Position numbers and translations under genes: made by a program. Shown here in pieces: positions 10,796 to 18,897 of a stretch of DNA of 64,000 nt. Positions within the stretch are counted from its first letter, which is position 1; every line of letters begins with the position of its first letter. Origin of the DNA: Haliea sp. (lineage in GTDB: Bacteria; Pseudomonadota; Gammaproteobacteria; Pseudomonadales; Halieaceae); assembly GCA_002692965.1 (NCBI GenBank), contig NZNC01000012.1, positions 1 to 64,000 of the forward strand, written 5' to 3'. Below the pieces are notes generated by a model that was given only the letters and a program-made list of their open reading frames with translations, was not told where the DNA came from and made no database searches.

Positions 10796-11335
10796 TCAGG
10801 CCTGGTCTTTCTTTGCGGGGCGGAACTTGAGCACCTTGAAGGTCTGGCGCCCGACGGCGTCGCCGTTCTGGTCGGTAAACTCGGTCACTGTCTCGTAGAA
10901 GTAACCCTCGCCCAGGCCGGTGGTCTTGCGCTCGGAAATATTGTCGATCACCGTGCGCTGGGAAATCACGTCCCCCAGCCGCAGTTCCCGCACATACTCC
11001 TGGGTAGTGTCCGTGGCGACAATGCCGTTGTAGCCGTGGGCGTCGAGCAGCTCGATCAGCTCCACCTGGGGATCCTTGGGACGTCCGGTGCTGGCGACCG
11101 CGTAGCCGGTCTGGTTCCAAACGAACAGCATGGTCGCCGGCGCCACCAGCTCGCCGCGGCTTCCGGCGGCGGCCGCCTCCTCGTCGAGGTGGTCGGGGCT
11201 GGTATTACCCATCACTTCACACCAGTGGCGAATCATCGCCTTGTTGACCGGATCCGCTGCGGTGGAGGATCCACACTCGCGGCCGACAAAGGCATAGATT
11301 TGCGCCTCCAGGGCAGCTATGTCTTCGGTTGTCAT
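10796..11335 (-). CDS. FAS1-like MaoC N-terminal dehydratase-domain protein
   Basis: 179 residues with the MaoC_dehydrat_N (FAS1-like) pattern: an N-terminal segment YAFVGRECG, then PVNKAMIRHWCEVMGNTSPDH, VAPATMLFVW, VATDTTQEYVRELRLGDVI and the closing sheet GRQTFKVLKFRP. Proteins of this type usually contribute the non-catalytic half of a hydratase heterodimer. The partner would be the MaoC protein immediately downstream. It starts 148 bp from the divergent DUF35/aldolase pair, with the palindromic operator between them. Confidence 0.85.
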   Translation of the reverse strand: MTTEDIAALEAQIYAFVGRECGSSTAADPVNKAMIRHWCEVMGNTSPDHLDEEAAAAGSRGELVAPATMLFVWNQTGYAVASTGRPKDPQVELIELLDAHGYNGIVATDTTQEYVRELRLGDVISQRTVIDNISERKTTGLGEGYFYETVTEFTDQNGDAVGRQTFKVLKFRPAKKDQA

Positions 11336-11384
11336 GCTGTTTCTCCAGGTTGCTTGTTCAGGCCAGTGCTGGCATTCACCGCAA

Positions 11385-11416
11385 CATAATTGAATTCGTA
11401 TTCAATTTCAATTATG
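11385..11416. promoter_or_regulatory. Nested inverted repeats in the divergent hydratase/aldolase promoter
   Basis: In a short AT-rich island two palindromes overlap. The inner one is AATTGAAT (11388-11395), TCGT, ATTCAATT (11400-11407). The outer one is CATAATTGAA (11385-11394) and TTCAATTATG (11407-11416). Both are perfect. Their centres are 3 bp apart and they lie between the two divergent start codons. This looks like an operator for a dimeric repressor (TetR-type is a reasonable guess) controlling both arms. No regulator gene is adjacent. Confidence 0.65.
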
Positions 11417-11483
11417 TTTCTCTCCGACACTGCCGCTCCGGGCGGCGGGCATGAGACAAGACACCAGAACAACGAGGCTGACC

Positions 11484-11900
11484 ATGGCACAATCGTTCCG
11501 CATGAAGCCCCCGATGGGGGAAGACAATGGCTGGTGGTGGCAGGAGGCCGCCGAGGGTCGCCTGGCCATCCAGCGCTGCACCCAATGTCAGACCCTGCGC
11601 CATCCGCCGCGCCCGGTGTGTGGTGAGTGCCACTCCTTTGACTGGGACCATGTGACCGCCTCCGGACGCGGTACCCTGTGCAGCTTCACCATCCTGCACC
11701 ACCCCCAGTTCCCGGGCTTCGACTACCCGCTGATCATCATCCTGGTGGACCTGGAGGAAGGCACCCGCTTCACCTCGCAGCTGGTCAACTGTGCCCCCGA
11801 GGACGTCAGCTTCGGCATGCCCGTGGAAATGGTCATGCACGAGGACCCGGACGGCTTCCGTCTGCCCATGTTCCAGCCCGCGAAAGGAGCCGCCGCATGA
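11484..11900 (+). CDS. DUF35 zinc-ribbon/OB-fold protein, partner of the adjacent aldolase
   Basis: 138 residues from the ATG at 11484, preceded by GAGG at 6 nt; an ATG at 11451 is in frame but lacks a good site. The N-terminal helix NGWWWQEAAEGRLAIQRC leads into a rubredoxin-like zinc ribbon (CTQC then CGEC), then an OB-fold (GTLCSFTILHH ... FGMPVEMVM). DUF35 proteins bind thiolase-superfamily partners and acyl-CoA substrates. In the ChsH2-Ltp2 system the DUF35 domain is required for aldolase activity. Its stop codon overlaps the aldolase start (ATGA), which implies coupled synthesis of two subunits. Confidence 0.9.
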   Translation: MAQSFRMKPPMGEDNGWWWQEAAEGRLAIQRCTQCQTLRHPPRPVCGECHSFDWDHVTASGRGTLCSFTILHHPQFPGFDYPLIIILVDLEEGTRFTSQLVNCAPEDVSFGMPVEMVMHEDPDGFRLPMFQPAKGAAA

Positions 11901-13066
11901 GCCACTTCCTGAAAGACAAGACAGCCATCGCCGGGATCGGCCTGACCGAGTTTTCCAAGAAATCCGGAGTCTCCGAGCTGTCGCTGGCCGCCCAGGCCAC
12001 CCTCGCCGCCTGCGAGGACGCGGGCCTGCAACCGTCGGAGATCGACGGCTTCATCAGCTACACACTGGATTCCACCGACGAGATCGAGCTGGCGCGCACC
12101 GTGGGCGCCAACGATCTGAAGCTGTTCACCAAGGTCAATTACGGCGGCGGCGCGGCGGTGGGTACCATCCTGCACGCGGTGATGGCCGTGGCCAGCGGCG
12201 TCGCCGACAACGTGATCTGCTACCGCGCCATGAACGGCCGCTCCGGGCAGCGTATGGGTCAGGGGATCTCCGGCCAGATCGTCAGCTCCGACCTGATCCA
12301 CTGGTCCTGGTACATGCCCTACGGCATGCTCACCCCCGGCTCCTGGATCGCCATGATCGCCAACAAGTACATGCACCACTACGGCGTGACCAGCGAGGAC
12401 CTGGGCCGGGTGGCGATCTCCCAGCGCAACTACGCCCAGACCAACCCGCGGGCTTTTGGCTATGGCAAGCCACTGACCATGGAGGACTACCTGGCCTCGA
12501 AAATGGTCGCCGAGCCCCTGCGCCTCTACGACTTCTGCCAGGAAACCGATGGCGGCTGCGCCATCCTGGTCACCAGCGCCGAGCGCGCCCGCGACCTGAA
12601 ACAGAAGCCGGCGATGATCCGCGGCGTGGTGCAGGCCTCAACCCAGGGACAGGAGCAGATGACCAGCTTCTACCGCGAAGAGCTGGATTCCCTGCCGGAG
12701 ATGGAACTGGCCGCGCGCCTGGTCTACCAGCAGAGCGGCCTGGGGCCGGATGACATCAATGCCGCCTGCCTCTACGACGCCTTCACTTCGGAGATCATCA
12801 TGCAGCTGGAGAGCTTCGGCTTCTGCGGCCGCGGCGAGGGCAAGGACCTGGTGCGCGACGGCGCCCTGGACATCGATGGCCGCCTGCCCAACAACACCCA
12901 CGGCGGCCTGCTCTCCGAGGCCTACATCCACGGCATGAACAACATCGCCGAAGGCGCCCGCCTGATTCGCGGTACGTCCACCAACCAGCCCAAGGGGGTG
13001 GAACACGTGCTGGTCAGCAGTGGCGTGGGTGTACCCACCGGCGCGCTGATCCTGGGCCAGGACTGA
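11897..13066 (+). CDS. Thiolase-fold lipid-transfer protein, probable acyl-CoA retro-aldolase (Ltp2-like)
   Basis: 389 residues from the ATG at 11897, with AGGAG 7 nt upstream. The overall pattern is SCP-x/thiolase-like (AIAGIGLTEFSKKSG at the start, THGGLLSEAYIHG and VLVSSGVGVPTGALIL at the end). The nucleophilic cysteine of thiolases is absent: the region reads VNYGGGAAVG (80-89), with glycine in the cysteine position. Tyrosines Y293 (CLYDAF) and Y343 (SEAYIHG) lie where the repurposed active-site tyrosines of steroid aldolase Ltp2 are reported, as far as I recall. With its DUF35 partner and the divergent hydratase halves this points to carbon-carbon cleavage of a beta-hydroxyacyl-CoA side chain rather than thiolysis. 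Confidence 0.88.
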   Translation: MSHFLKDKTAIAGIGLTEFSKKSGVSELSLAAQATLAACEDAGLQPSEIDGFISYTLDSTDEIELARTVGANDLKLFTKVNYGGGAAVGTILHAVMAVASGVADNVICYRAMNGRSGQRMGQGISGQIVSSDLIHWSWYMPYGMLTPGSWIAMIANKYMHHYGVTSEDLGRVAISQRNYAQTNPRAFGYGKPLTMEDYLASKMVAEPLRLYDFCQETDGGCAILVTSAERARDLKQKPAMIRGVVQASTQGQEQMTSFYREELDSLPEMELAARLVYQQSGLGPDDINAACLYDAFTSEIIMQLESFGFCGRGEGKDLVRDGALDIDGRLPNNTHGGLLSEAYIHGMNNIAEGARLIRGTSTNQPKGVEHVLVSSGVGVPTGALILGQD

Positions 13067-13073
13067 AAACCGC

Positions 13074-13105
13074 GGGTGATGCAGCGCACTGTCGCTGCAT
13101 CACCC
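13074..13105. terminator. Strong hairpin between convergent genes
   Basis: Perfect 13-bp arms (13074-13086 and 13093-13105) with a 6-nt loop lie 7 bp after the aldolase stop codon and before the end of the convergent GGDEF gene. There is no T-run on either strand, so it is a probable but not textbook bidirectional terminator or mRNA 3'-end stabiliser. Confidence 0.6.
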
Positions 13106-13121
13106 GGCACTGCCGCCCCTA

Positions 13122-15131
13122 CTACTCAGCCTCGCCGTCGACACATACCCGGTTGCGACCCGAATGCTTGGCGCGATAGAGCGCCCGGTCTGCTGCCTTG
13201 AGCAATCGCTCCACGGACTGAAGGCGGGGTGAGCGTACCGCCACTCCCAGTGACACCGTGAAGCTGACCTTCTCACCCGAGGCGGTAAGCAAGGGTGTCC
13301 GCGCCAGCAGGGCACGCAATACATCGGCTTTCTGCACACCCTGCTCAAGGGTGGTCTCCGGCATCAGCAGCACAAACTCCTCACCCCCGAAGCGCGCCAG
13401 AATATCGGTCGCTCGAAGCTCGCGGCTACAGGTATCCGCGAGCAACTTGAGCACCTGATCCCCAACGTCGTGACCATGGGTGTCATTCACGCGCTTGAAG
13501 AAGTCGATATCCATGACCATCGCGACGACTGGGGTATCTCGACGAGTCGCCCGCTCCCACTCGCGATCCGCCAGCACGTCGAAGAAACGCCGGTTGGCCA
13601 AGCCAGTCAGCGGATCTCTCTCCGCCAACTGACGCAGGCGCTGCTCGAGGGCAGCCTGCCGACTGATGTCCTGCACGCTGCAGCGACCAATCTGTAGGGT
13701 CTTCTGCTCGGGCAGGCTGGAAGAGACGTTGCACAGGACCTCCAGCTGACTCCCATCGCCCCGCTTCAGTCGCGTGCGCTGCTGCGCGCCCTCTCCATCA
13801 TCCAGACTGACGAGCAACGCCTCCACCTCGTGGCGATGCGTCTGTGGAGCCAGGTCAATCAGGCGCTTGCCTATCAGGTCCTCACGCGTGTAGCCCAGAT
13901 CCTCGACCAAGCGGACATTGACATTGGTGATCAGACCGCCCTCCCCCAGCGTGACATAGCCCACGGGGGCATTCTCGTAGAGATCGCGGAAGACGTTGAG
14001 TTGCTGGCGACGCAAGGCGCGGCTATAGCGGCGGTGCTGACGGTTCTGGGCCGCGAAATACCAGCCCAGCACCAGCAAGACCCCCAGCCCTGCCAACCCC
14101 GCCTGGAACCAGCCACGGTGATAGACCGCCCTCGCCTGCCAGTGGTTTTGGTCCGACTCCACCAGGATGGTCCAGGTAAGCTCGTTCAATTCCGTGGTCA
14201 AGCCGAGGTCGCGCAGGTAACGGGCCTCGGAAGTGCCCCGGTAGATGTCAGCGGCATTGATCGTGGCAAAGCTGAACAGTGAGCCCGCGTGTTGCGCGAC
14301 ACCCGCTGGCTGCGCCTGGATCTGTTGCCACAGGGCAGGCTGCCACTGTTCGACGCTCAATTCCGGCCGCCCGAGCAACCAGCCCCACTCGTTGGCGGGG
14401 TCATGGTTGACCAGCCAGTAGCCCTCGGTGTTGACGAGCATCGCGCGATCCCCCCAGGCAAACAGCTCGATCAGCTGATTCAGCAAGCCAGAGACATTGA
14501 AATTGAGTACCAGCAGCGCTACCGGCATGCCGCCGTCGCCGCTCAACATGCGTACTAGCCGCAAGGTGGGCTTGAAAGGCATTTCGACCTCACCGTGCTC
14601 GACATTCAAGTCCAGCGGGGAGAGGTAGACCTGGCCTGGTGGCAGCTTCAGCCCCGCCTGCACATAGTAGCGATCGAGCTTGTTCTGCAAGGCAGCCTGA
14701 GACACCACCTGCGCACCAGCCGGCCCCTGGTTGATGCGAATCAGCTCACGACCCTCCAGGTCAATCAGGCGTATCTGGTCATAGCGCGCCTGAATGTTCG
14801 AGGTCGCCACCAGAGTCTCAACCAGGCGACTCCGGCTCGCATCACCCGGGTTCACCAGGTAATTCTTTACACTGGGAATCACCGAGATCTGGTGGGTATC
14901 CTGAATCGCTTTCAGTATGTGCTCGTGGATCAGGGTGCGAGCCGCACCGATCAGGTGGGCGTGGCGATCATAGGCCCTCTGCTGCAACCCCCGATCATAC
15001 AGGCTCTTGGCAAGCCAGCATAAAAAGACCAGCGCGGTGCCCAGCAGCAACAGGCCACCGAGAAAGGGAACCAATACCCTGGGTTTTTGCGCAGACAATT
15101 CCACATTGGGAGATACCCTCTGTGCTTTCAT
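13122..15131 (-). CDS. Membrane diguanylate cyclase with Cache-type periplasmic domain, PAS and GGDEF
   Basis: 669 residues from the ATG at 15131, preceded by GGAG; an ATG at 15149 is also in frame. A transmembrane helix near the N-terminus and another at about 340-362 flank a large periplasmic region resembling dCache sensors. A PAS domain (about 385-500) precedes a GGDEF domain with the active signature GGEEF at 582-586. The product-inhibition I-site RxxD (RATD) lies five residues upstream of it. It should synthesise cyclic-di-GMP in response to an extracytoplasmic signal, with feedback control. It converges on the aldolase gene and is followed upstream by the MFS transporter. Confidence 0.93.
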   Translation of the reverse strand: MKAQRVSPNVELSAQKPRVLVPFLGGLLLLGTALVFLCWLAKSLYDRGLQQRAYDRHAHLIGAARTLIHEHILKAIQDTHQISVIPSVKNYLVNPGDASRSRLVETLVATSNIQARYDQIRLIDLEGRELIRINQGPAGAQVVSQAALQNKLDRYYVQAGLKLPPGQVYLSPLDLNVEHGEVEMPFKPTLRLVRMLSGDGGMPVALLVLNFNVSGLLNQLIELFAWGDRAMLVNTEGYWLVNHDPANEWGWLLGRPELSVEQWQPALWQQIQAQPAGVAQHAGSLFSFATINAADIYRGTSEARYLRDLGLTTELNELTWTILVESDQNHWQARAVYHRGWFQAGLAGLGVLLVLGWYFAAQNRQHRRYSRALRRQQLNVFRDLYENAPVGYVTLGEGGLITNVNVRLVEDLGYTREDLIGKRLIDLAPQTHRHEVEALLVSLDDGEGAQQRTRLKRGDGSQLEVLCNVSSSLPEQKTLQIGRCSVQDISRQAALEQRLRQLAERDPLTGLANRRFFDVLADREWERATRRDTPVVAMVMDIDFFKRVNDTHGHDVGDQVLKLLADTCSRELRATDILARFGGEEFVLLMPETTLEQGVQKADVLRALLARTPLLTASGEKVSFTVSLGVAVRSPRLQSVERLLKAADRALYRAKHSGRNRVCVDGEAE

Positions 15132-15160
15132 ACTTCTCCAGATTTCCATTCGATTTCAGG

Positions 15161-16540
15161 TCAGAAAGCGCTTTCACTCGGCTCCAGCCAGGCATCGGCC
15201 GCGGCACCACCGCGCCGCTCATCGACACCCAGCACCACGACAATGGCCGCAGCAAACAACACGGCGCAGAACAGAATCGCGTCGGCCAGGCCCAGCAACC
15301 ACTGCAACAGACCCAGGCTCAGCATGCCGAAAACCGCTGCGGCCTTGGCCGCCATACCCCAGTAGCCGAAGAACTCGGCGGACCGGGAGCGCGGGCTGAA
15401 CACCCCCACCAGGGCGCGCGCGGCGGACTGTGAGGAGCCCAGACTAAGCCCCGCCAGCACCCCCGCCACCAGAAAGACGTACTGGGCCTCCCACTCGACC
15501 TGCCACCACTGCCGCGCCAGGGCGGTCAGCGCGGGGGTCTGCCAGATGGCGATAATGGCCACGATCCAGAGGCCCAGGGTCGCGACATAGGTGCGGCGCG
15601 CGCCGAGCCAATGCTGCAAGTAACCAAATACCAGGGCGCCAAGGGCGGCGGTGATCTGCACGGTGACGAACATGGCCACCCGTACCGGCTCGTCCCAGCC
15701 GATGACCTGTGCGCCATAGATAAAAGAAAAAGCGATGATGATGTAGATCCCCGCCATGGCCAGGAAAATCGACAGCAACAGGATGCGCAGATCATGAAAC
15801 TCGACGACGGCGTGCCGCGTTGTGGAGAGGCGCGCCAGCCCGATACGCAGGAGCTGCCGAAGCGGCGGCATGGGTCGGGAGGCACCGTGTTCCCGCAGCC
15901 AGACAAAGGTGGGAATCGCCGCAATCAGGAAGAAGCCGGCAGCAAAGGGGCCGACCCAGCGAATGCGGTGATAGTTTTCCAGGGACACCTCGCCGAGGAA
16001 CAGTAAGGCAAAGGCGGTGGCAACCAGGCCACCGATATAGCCCATCGCCCAACCCAGCCCCGAAATCCAGCCCAGGGCGCGACGGGGCCCCAGGTCCGGC
16101 AGGAAGCTGGCGATAAAGCCCTCGCCCAGGGCGTAGGCAAAGTTGGAGACCATCACCAGCAGCATGGCTGGCAGGATCCATCCCGGCTCCACGAAGTACA
16201 GCAGCGCCGTGGTGACGACCGTGGCCAGGTAGCTGGCAAACAGGAAGCGCTTGCGCCGGCGGGCATGGTCCATGATCGCACCGCACACCGGGTTGGCAAC
16301 CACCACCAGCAGGTAACTGACCGCGAGAGCGAGGCTCCAGAGCAGGTTGCCGAGGCGGTAGTCCGGCGCATCCCCCACGACGATGCGGGTAAACAGATCG
16401 CCGAAGACGACGGTGATGATCAGCAGCGTATAGCCCTGGTTGGCAAAATCGAACATCGACCAGCCAAAGATTTCCCGCTTCGGGGCCAAGGGCACGTCGA
16501 CAGCCCCCGCGGGGCGGGGCTCATCCAGCCGACCGCTCAC
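15161..16540 (-). CDS. MFS transporter of the UMF1/Atg22-like family
   Basis: 459 residues, about twelve hydrophobic segments. The start of the membrane domain, FGWSMFDFANQGYTLLIITV, is typical of the UMF1 (vacuole effluxer Atg22-like) family, and a DHARRRK loop is MFS-like. These are usually amino-acid or small-solute efflux proteins in eukaryotes; bacterial substrates are largely unknown. The start is GTG at 16540, overlapping the stop of the upstream cyclotransferase gene by 4 bp (GTGA), so the two are probably translationally coupled. Confidence 0.85.
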   Translation of the reverse strand: MSGRLDEPRPAGAVDVPLAPKREIFGWSMFDFANQGYTLLIITVVFGDLFTRIVVGDAPDYRLGNLLWSLALAVSYLLVVVANPVCGAIMDHARRRKRFLFASYLATVVTTALLYFVEPGWILPAMLLVMVSNFAYALGEGFIASFLPDLGPRRALGWISGLGWAMGYIGGLVATAFALLFLGEVSLENYHRIRWVGPFAAGFFLIAAIPTFVWLREHGASRPMPPLRQLLRIGLARLSTTRHAVVEFHDLRILLLSIFLAMAGIYIIIAFSFIYGAQVIGWDEPVRVAMFVTVQITAALGALVFGYLQHWLGARRTYVATLGLWIVAIIAIWQTPALTALARQWWQVEWEAQYVFLVAGVLAGLSLGSSQSAARALVGVFSPRSRSAEFFGYWGMAAKAAAVFGMLSLGLLQWLLGLADAILFCAVLFAAAIVVVLGVDERRGGAAADAWLEPSESAF

Positions 16541-16974
16541 GGTGCAACCCGGCGGTAGACCCAGGCTTCACTGCCATCCGCCAGGGGGAGCCTGACCCGA
16601 TCATAGCGAATGCCCAGGCGCTCATAACGGTCCAGGCGCCGCAGTTCCGGTGTGGAGACGCGGATACGCTCCCCGGCGACGGACTCGCCGGGTGCGGGGC
16701 TGAGATCCAGCCCCGTCTTGCGGTAGCCGGGCAGCACTGCAGGTACACCTTCCACCTGCCGCCCTGTCACGACACGGCGCACCAGCGGCTGACGCAGGGT
16801 GCCGTAGACGAAGACCGCATGCGGGCCCTCGGTGTAAGGGGGCAGCCCTGGTGGCGCCACATAGCCCCAGGGGCTGAGGAGGCTCCACCAGAGATAGAGC
16901 GGTGGCACCAGCAGAAGCAGGGCCGCCAGAGGCAGTACCAGGCGGCGCAAACGCAGATTTTCAGCTCGAGTCAT
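16537..16974 (-). CDS. Gamma-glutamylcyclotransferase-like (AIG2/GGCT) protein with N-terminal membrane anchor
   Basis: 145 residues. An N-terminal hydrophobic stretch (LVLPLAALLLLVPPLYLWW, about 12-30) suggests membrane anchoring, which is uncommon for this fold. The C-terminal domain has the GGCT signature VFVYGTLR and a later LDRYE containing the expected acidic residue, so it may cyclise gamma-glutamyl compounds. It overlaps the following UMF1 transporter, which hints at linked export or turnover of a gamma-glutamyl or amino-acid compound (inference). Confidence 0.8.
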   Translation of the reverse strand: MTRAENLRLRRLVLPLAALLLLVPPLYLWWSLLSPWGYVAPPGLPPYTEGPHAVFVYGTLRQPLVRRVVTGRQVEGVPAVLPGYRKTGLDLSPAPGESVAGERIRVSTPELRRLDRYERLGIRYDRVRLPLADGSEAWVYRRVAP

Positions 16975-17015
16975 CCGCCCATGATAACCGGAGCAGATGA
17001 AAAAGCGGCCCGGAT

Positions 17016-17450
17016 TCAGGTGTTTTCATCATTTAGCCACCAGCGTCGCCACCAGTAATCCAGGCTGACGAAACGACCAGCCCCGGTAAAGAAAAGCGAC
17101 AACAGCATCACGAAATAGGTCGCCGCGAACTCGATGCCGTTGTTGAGCACCGCGATCAGGCGCGTTCCCAGCCCAAAGAGCAGCAGCAGGCCACCCAGCA
17201 GTTCGGCCCAGGTGGCCAGGGCTGCCATCAGCCAGGGCACAGGCAACCCCAGTCCCCAGTCGGGGTTACCGAACCAGGACACGGTATCCGGGAAGGTCAT
17301 CAACTTGGTCAATCCGACGGCAATGAACACCGAGGCCAGGTAGAAGCGCAAAAGCAGAGGCGCGAGAAAATCCAGCGCCCGTGTGTGATCCAGCGTACGC
17401 AGCCCTGCGCGGGTCAGGCGCCGCAAAAACTCTGTGTTGCTGCCGCTCAT
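17016..17450 (-). CDS. DoxX-family membrane protein
   Basis: 144 residues from the ATG at 17450 (GAGG 8 nt upstream; a GTG at 17459 is in frame). Four hydrophobic segments and the motifs LRFYLASVFIAVGLTKLMTF and ATWAELLGGLLLLFGLGTRL match DoxX/SURF4-like proteins. Members are linked to quinone or thiosulfate chemistry and oxidative stress, but the role here is unknown. It stands alone between the cyclotransferase gene and the divergent SIMPL protein. Confidence 0.88.
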   Translation of the reverse strand: MSGSNTEFLRRLTRAGLRTLDHTRALDFLAPLLLRFYLASVFIAVGLTKLMTFPDTVSWFGNPDWGLGLPVPWLMAALATWAELLGGLLLLFGLGTRLIAVLNNGIEFAATYFVMLLSLFFTGAGRFVSLDYWWRRWWLNDENT

Positions 17451-17563
17451 GAGTGTCACCTCTCTTGAACCCTTCCGCAGACCTTACCGCCTTTCGCTGC
17501 CCGCTTGCACGTACGGGCGTTTTGCCCTGTAATCGCTCCACCACATGACACGGTAAAGGCGAG

Positions 17564-18277
17564 ATGAACACATTCTTCCAGGGCACCCTGGCCGCCCTGC
17601 TGGTAGGCCTGGGGCTGGTGCTTTCGGGCTGGGGTATTGGCGAGGGCCTGCAGCAGTTCCGCACTGGCGACCGCTCGGTCACCATCAAGGGCCTGGCGGA
17701 GCGCAGCGTGGACAGCGACTATGCCACCTGGTCACTCACCTTCCGCCGCGCCGGCGACGATTTCGGCGACGTTCAGCGCAGCCTCGCGGCTGATCGCGCA
17801 CGGGTGGCGAACTTCCTGCAAAGTAGCGGGTTCTCGGAACAGGAAGTGGAGGTCCGTCCGCTTCAGGTCCAGGACGTCTTCGCCCGGGAATACGCCCCCG
17901 GCAACCACCCATTTCGCTACACCGGCAGCGGGCAGGTGATCGTCAAGAGCCCGCGGGTGGCCCTGGTCGAAACCGCGGCACTGGCCGTGGACCCGCTGGT
18001 AGAGGCCGGCATTGAGCTGGAGGGTGGCAGTGGCCCGCGCTACCAGCTGCGCGGTTTCAATGACATCAAGCCTGCGCTGCTGGCCGACGCCACCCGCAAC
18101 GCCCGGCAGCAGGCCATCGACTTCGCCGCGGAGGCCGGCGCGGAGCTGGGCGCCCTGAAAGAAGCCAACCAGGGCGTCATCCGTATCACCGGGGACGACG
18201 GCAGCGACTGGGACGACGGCAGCTCCCGCACCAAGCGCCTGCGGGTGGTCAGCACCTTCATTTACGCCCTGCGCTGA
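17564..18277 (+). CDS. SIMPL-domain (DUF541) exported protein
   Basis: 237 residues with an uncleaved or cleaved N-terminal hydrophobic helix (LAALLVGLGLVLSGWGI). The SIMPL features follow: VTIKGLAERSVDSDYATWSLTF, a central repeat and a terminal VVSTFIYALR strand. SIMPL proteins are periplasmic, often oligomeric, with poorly defined roles in envelope stress. The DNA glycosylase gene begins only 3 nt downstream, so the two are co-transcribed. Confidence 0.9.
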   Translation: MNTFFQGTLAALLVGLGLVLSGWGIGEGLQQFRTGDRSVTIKGLAERSVDSDYATWSLTFRRAGDDFGDVQRSLAADRARVANFLQSSGFSEQEVEVRPLQVQDVFAREYAPGNHPFRYTGSGQVIVKSPRVALVETAALAVDPLVEAGIELEGGSGPRYQLRGFNDIKPALLADATRNARQQAIDFAAEAGAELGALKEANQGVIRITGDDGSDWDDGSSRTKRLRVVSTFIYALR

Positions 18278-18280
18278 ATC

Positions 18281-18889
18281 ATGGAGGAGCTGGCACCCCT
18301 GCTCAGGCGTATCCGTGCCTGCGCGCTGTGCGAGGCCAACCTGCCCCTGGGCCCGCGCCCCGTGCTGCAGGCGCATGCCGCGGCGCGCATCCTGATCGTC
18401 GGCCAGGCACCCGGGCGCAAGGTGCACGAGACCGGCATTCCCTTCAACGACCCCAGTGGCGAACGCCTGCGCGACTGGCTGGGCGTCAGCCGCGACCAGT
18501 TCTACAACGAGAGACTCTTCGCCATCGTGCCGACGGGCTTTTGCTACCCGGGCAAAGGCAAGTCGGGTGACCTGCCCCCGCGCCCCGAGTGCGCGGCCAC
18601 CTGGCGCGCACCGCTGATGGCGGCACTGCCCAACATTCAGCTCACGGTCGCCCTCGGCCAGTACGCGCACCACTACCATTTCTCGGGCGCAAGGCGATCG
18701 GTGACGGAACGGGTACAGTTGTGGCGGGACAGCTGGCCCGAGATCGTCCCCCTGCCTCACCCCAGCCCGCGAAACATCGGCTGGCTGCAGCGGAACGCCT
18801 GGTTCGAGCACGAGCTGCTGCCCGTATTGCGAAGGCGTATCCACGCCATCCTCGACAGAAGCGTCGGCGAGCCGGCGAATAGCCTATAA
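18281..18889 (+). CDS. Uracil-DNA glycosylase-superfamily protein with family 4-like Fe-S cysteines
   Basis: 202 residues. The glycosylase motif GQAPG (41-45) and a C-terminal HPSPRN segment are present. Four cysteines, C14, C17, C88 and C104, have nearly the spacing of the four [4Fe-4S] ligands in thermophilic family 4 enzymes, so an iron-sulfur cluster is likely. Family 4 enzymes excise uracil from DNA; the polar residue usually found after GxxPG differs here (GRKVHETG), so substrate range is uncertain. It lies between a SIMPL protein and a BrkB-like membrane protein. Confidence 0.85.
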   Translation: MEELAPLLRRIRACALCEANLPLGPRPVLQAHAAARILIVGQAPGRKVHETGIPFNDPSGERLRDWLGVSRDQFYNERLFAIVPTGFCYPGKGKSGDLPPRPECAATWRAPLMAALPNIQLTVALGQYAHHYHFSGARRSVTERVQLWRDSWPEIVPLPHPSPRNIGWLQRNAWFEHELLPVLRRRIHAILDRSVGEPANSL

Positions 18890-18897
18890 TAGCGGCC

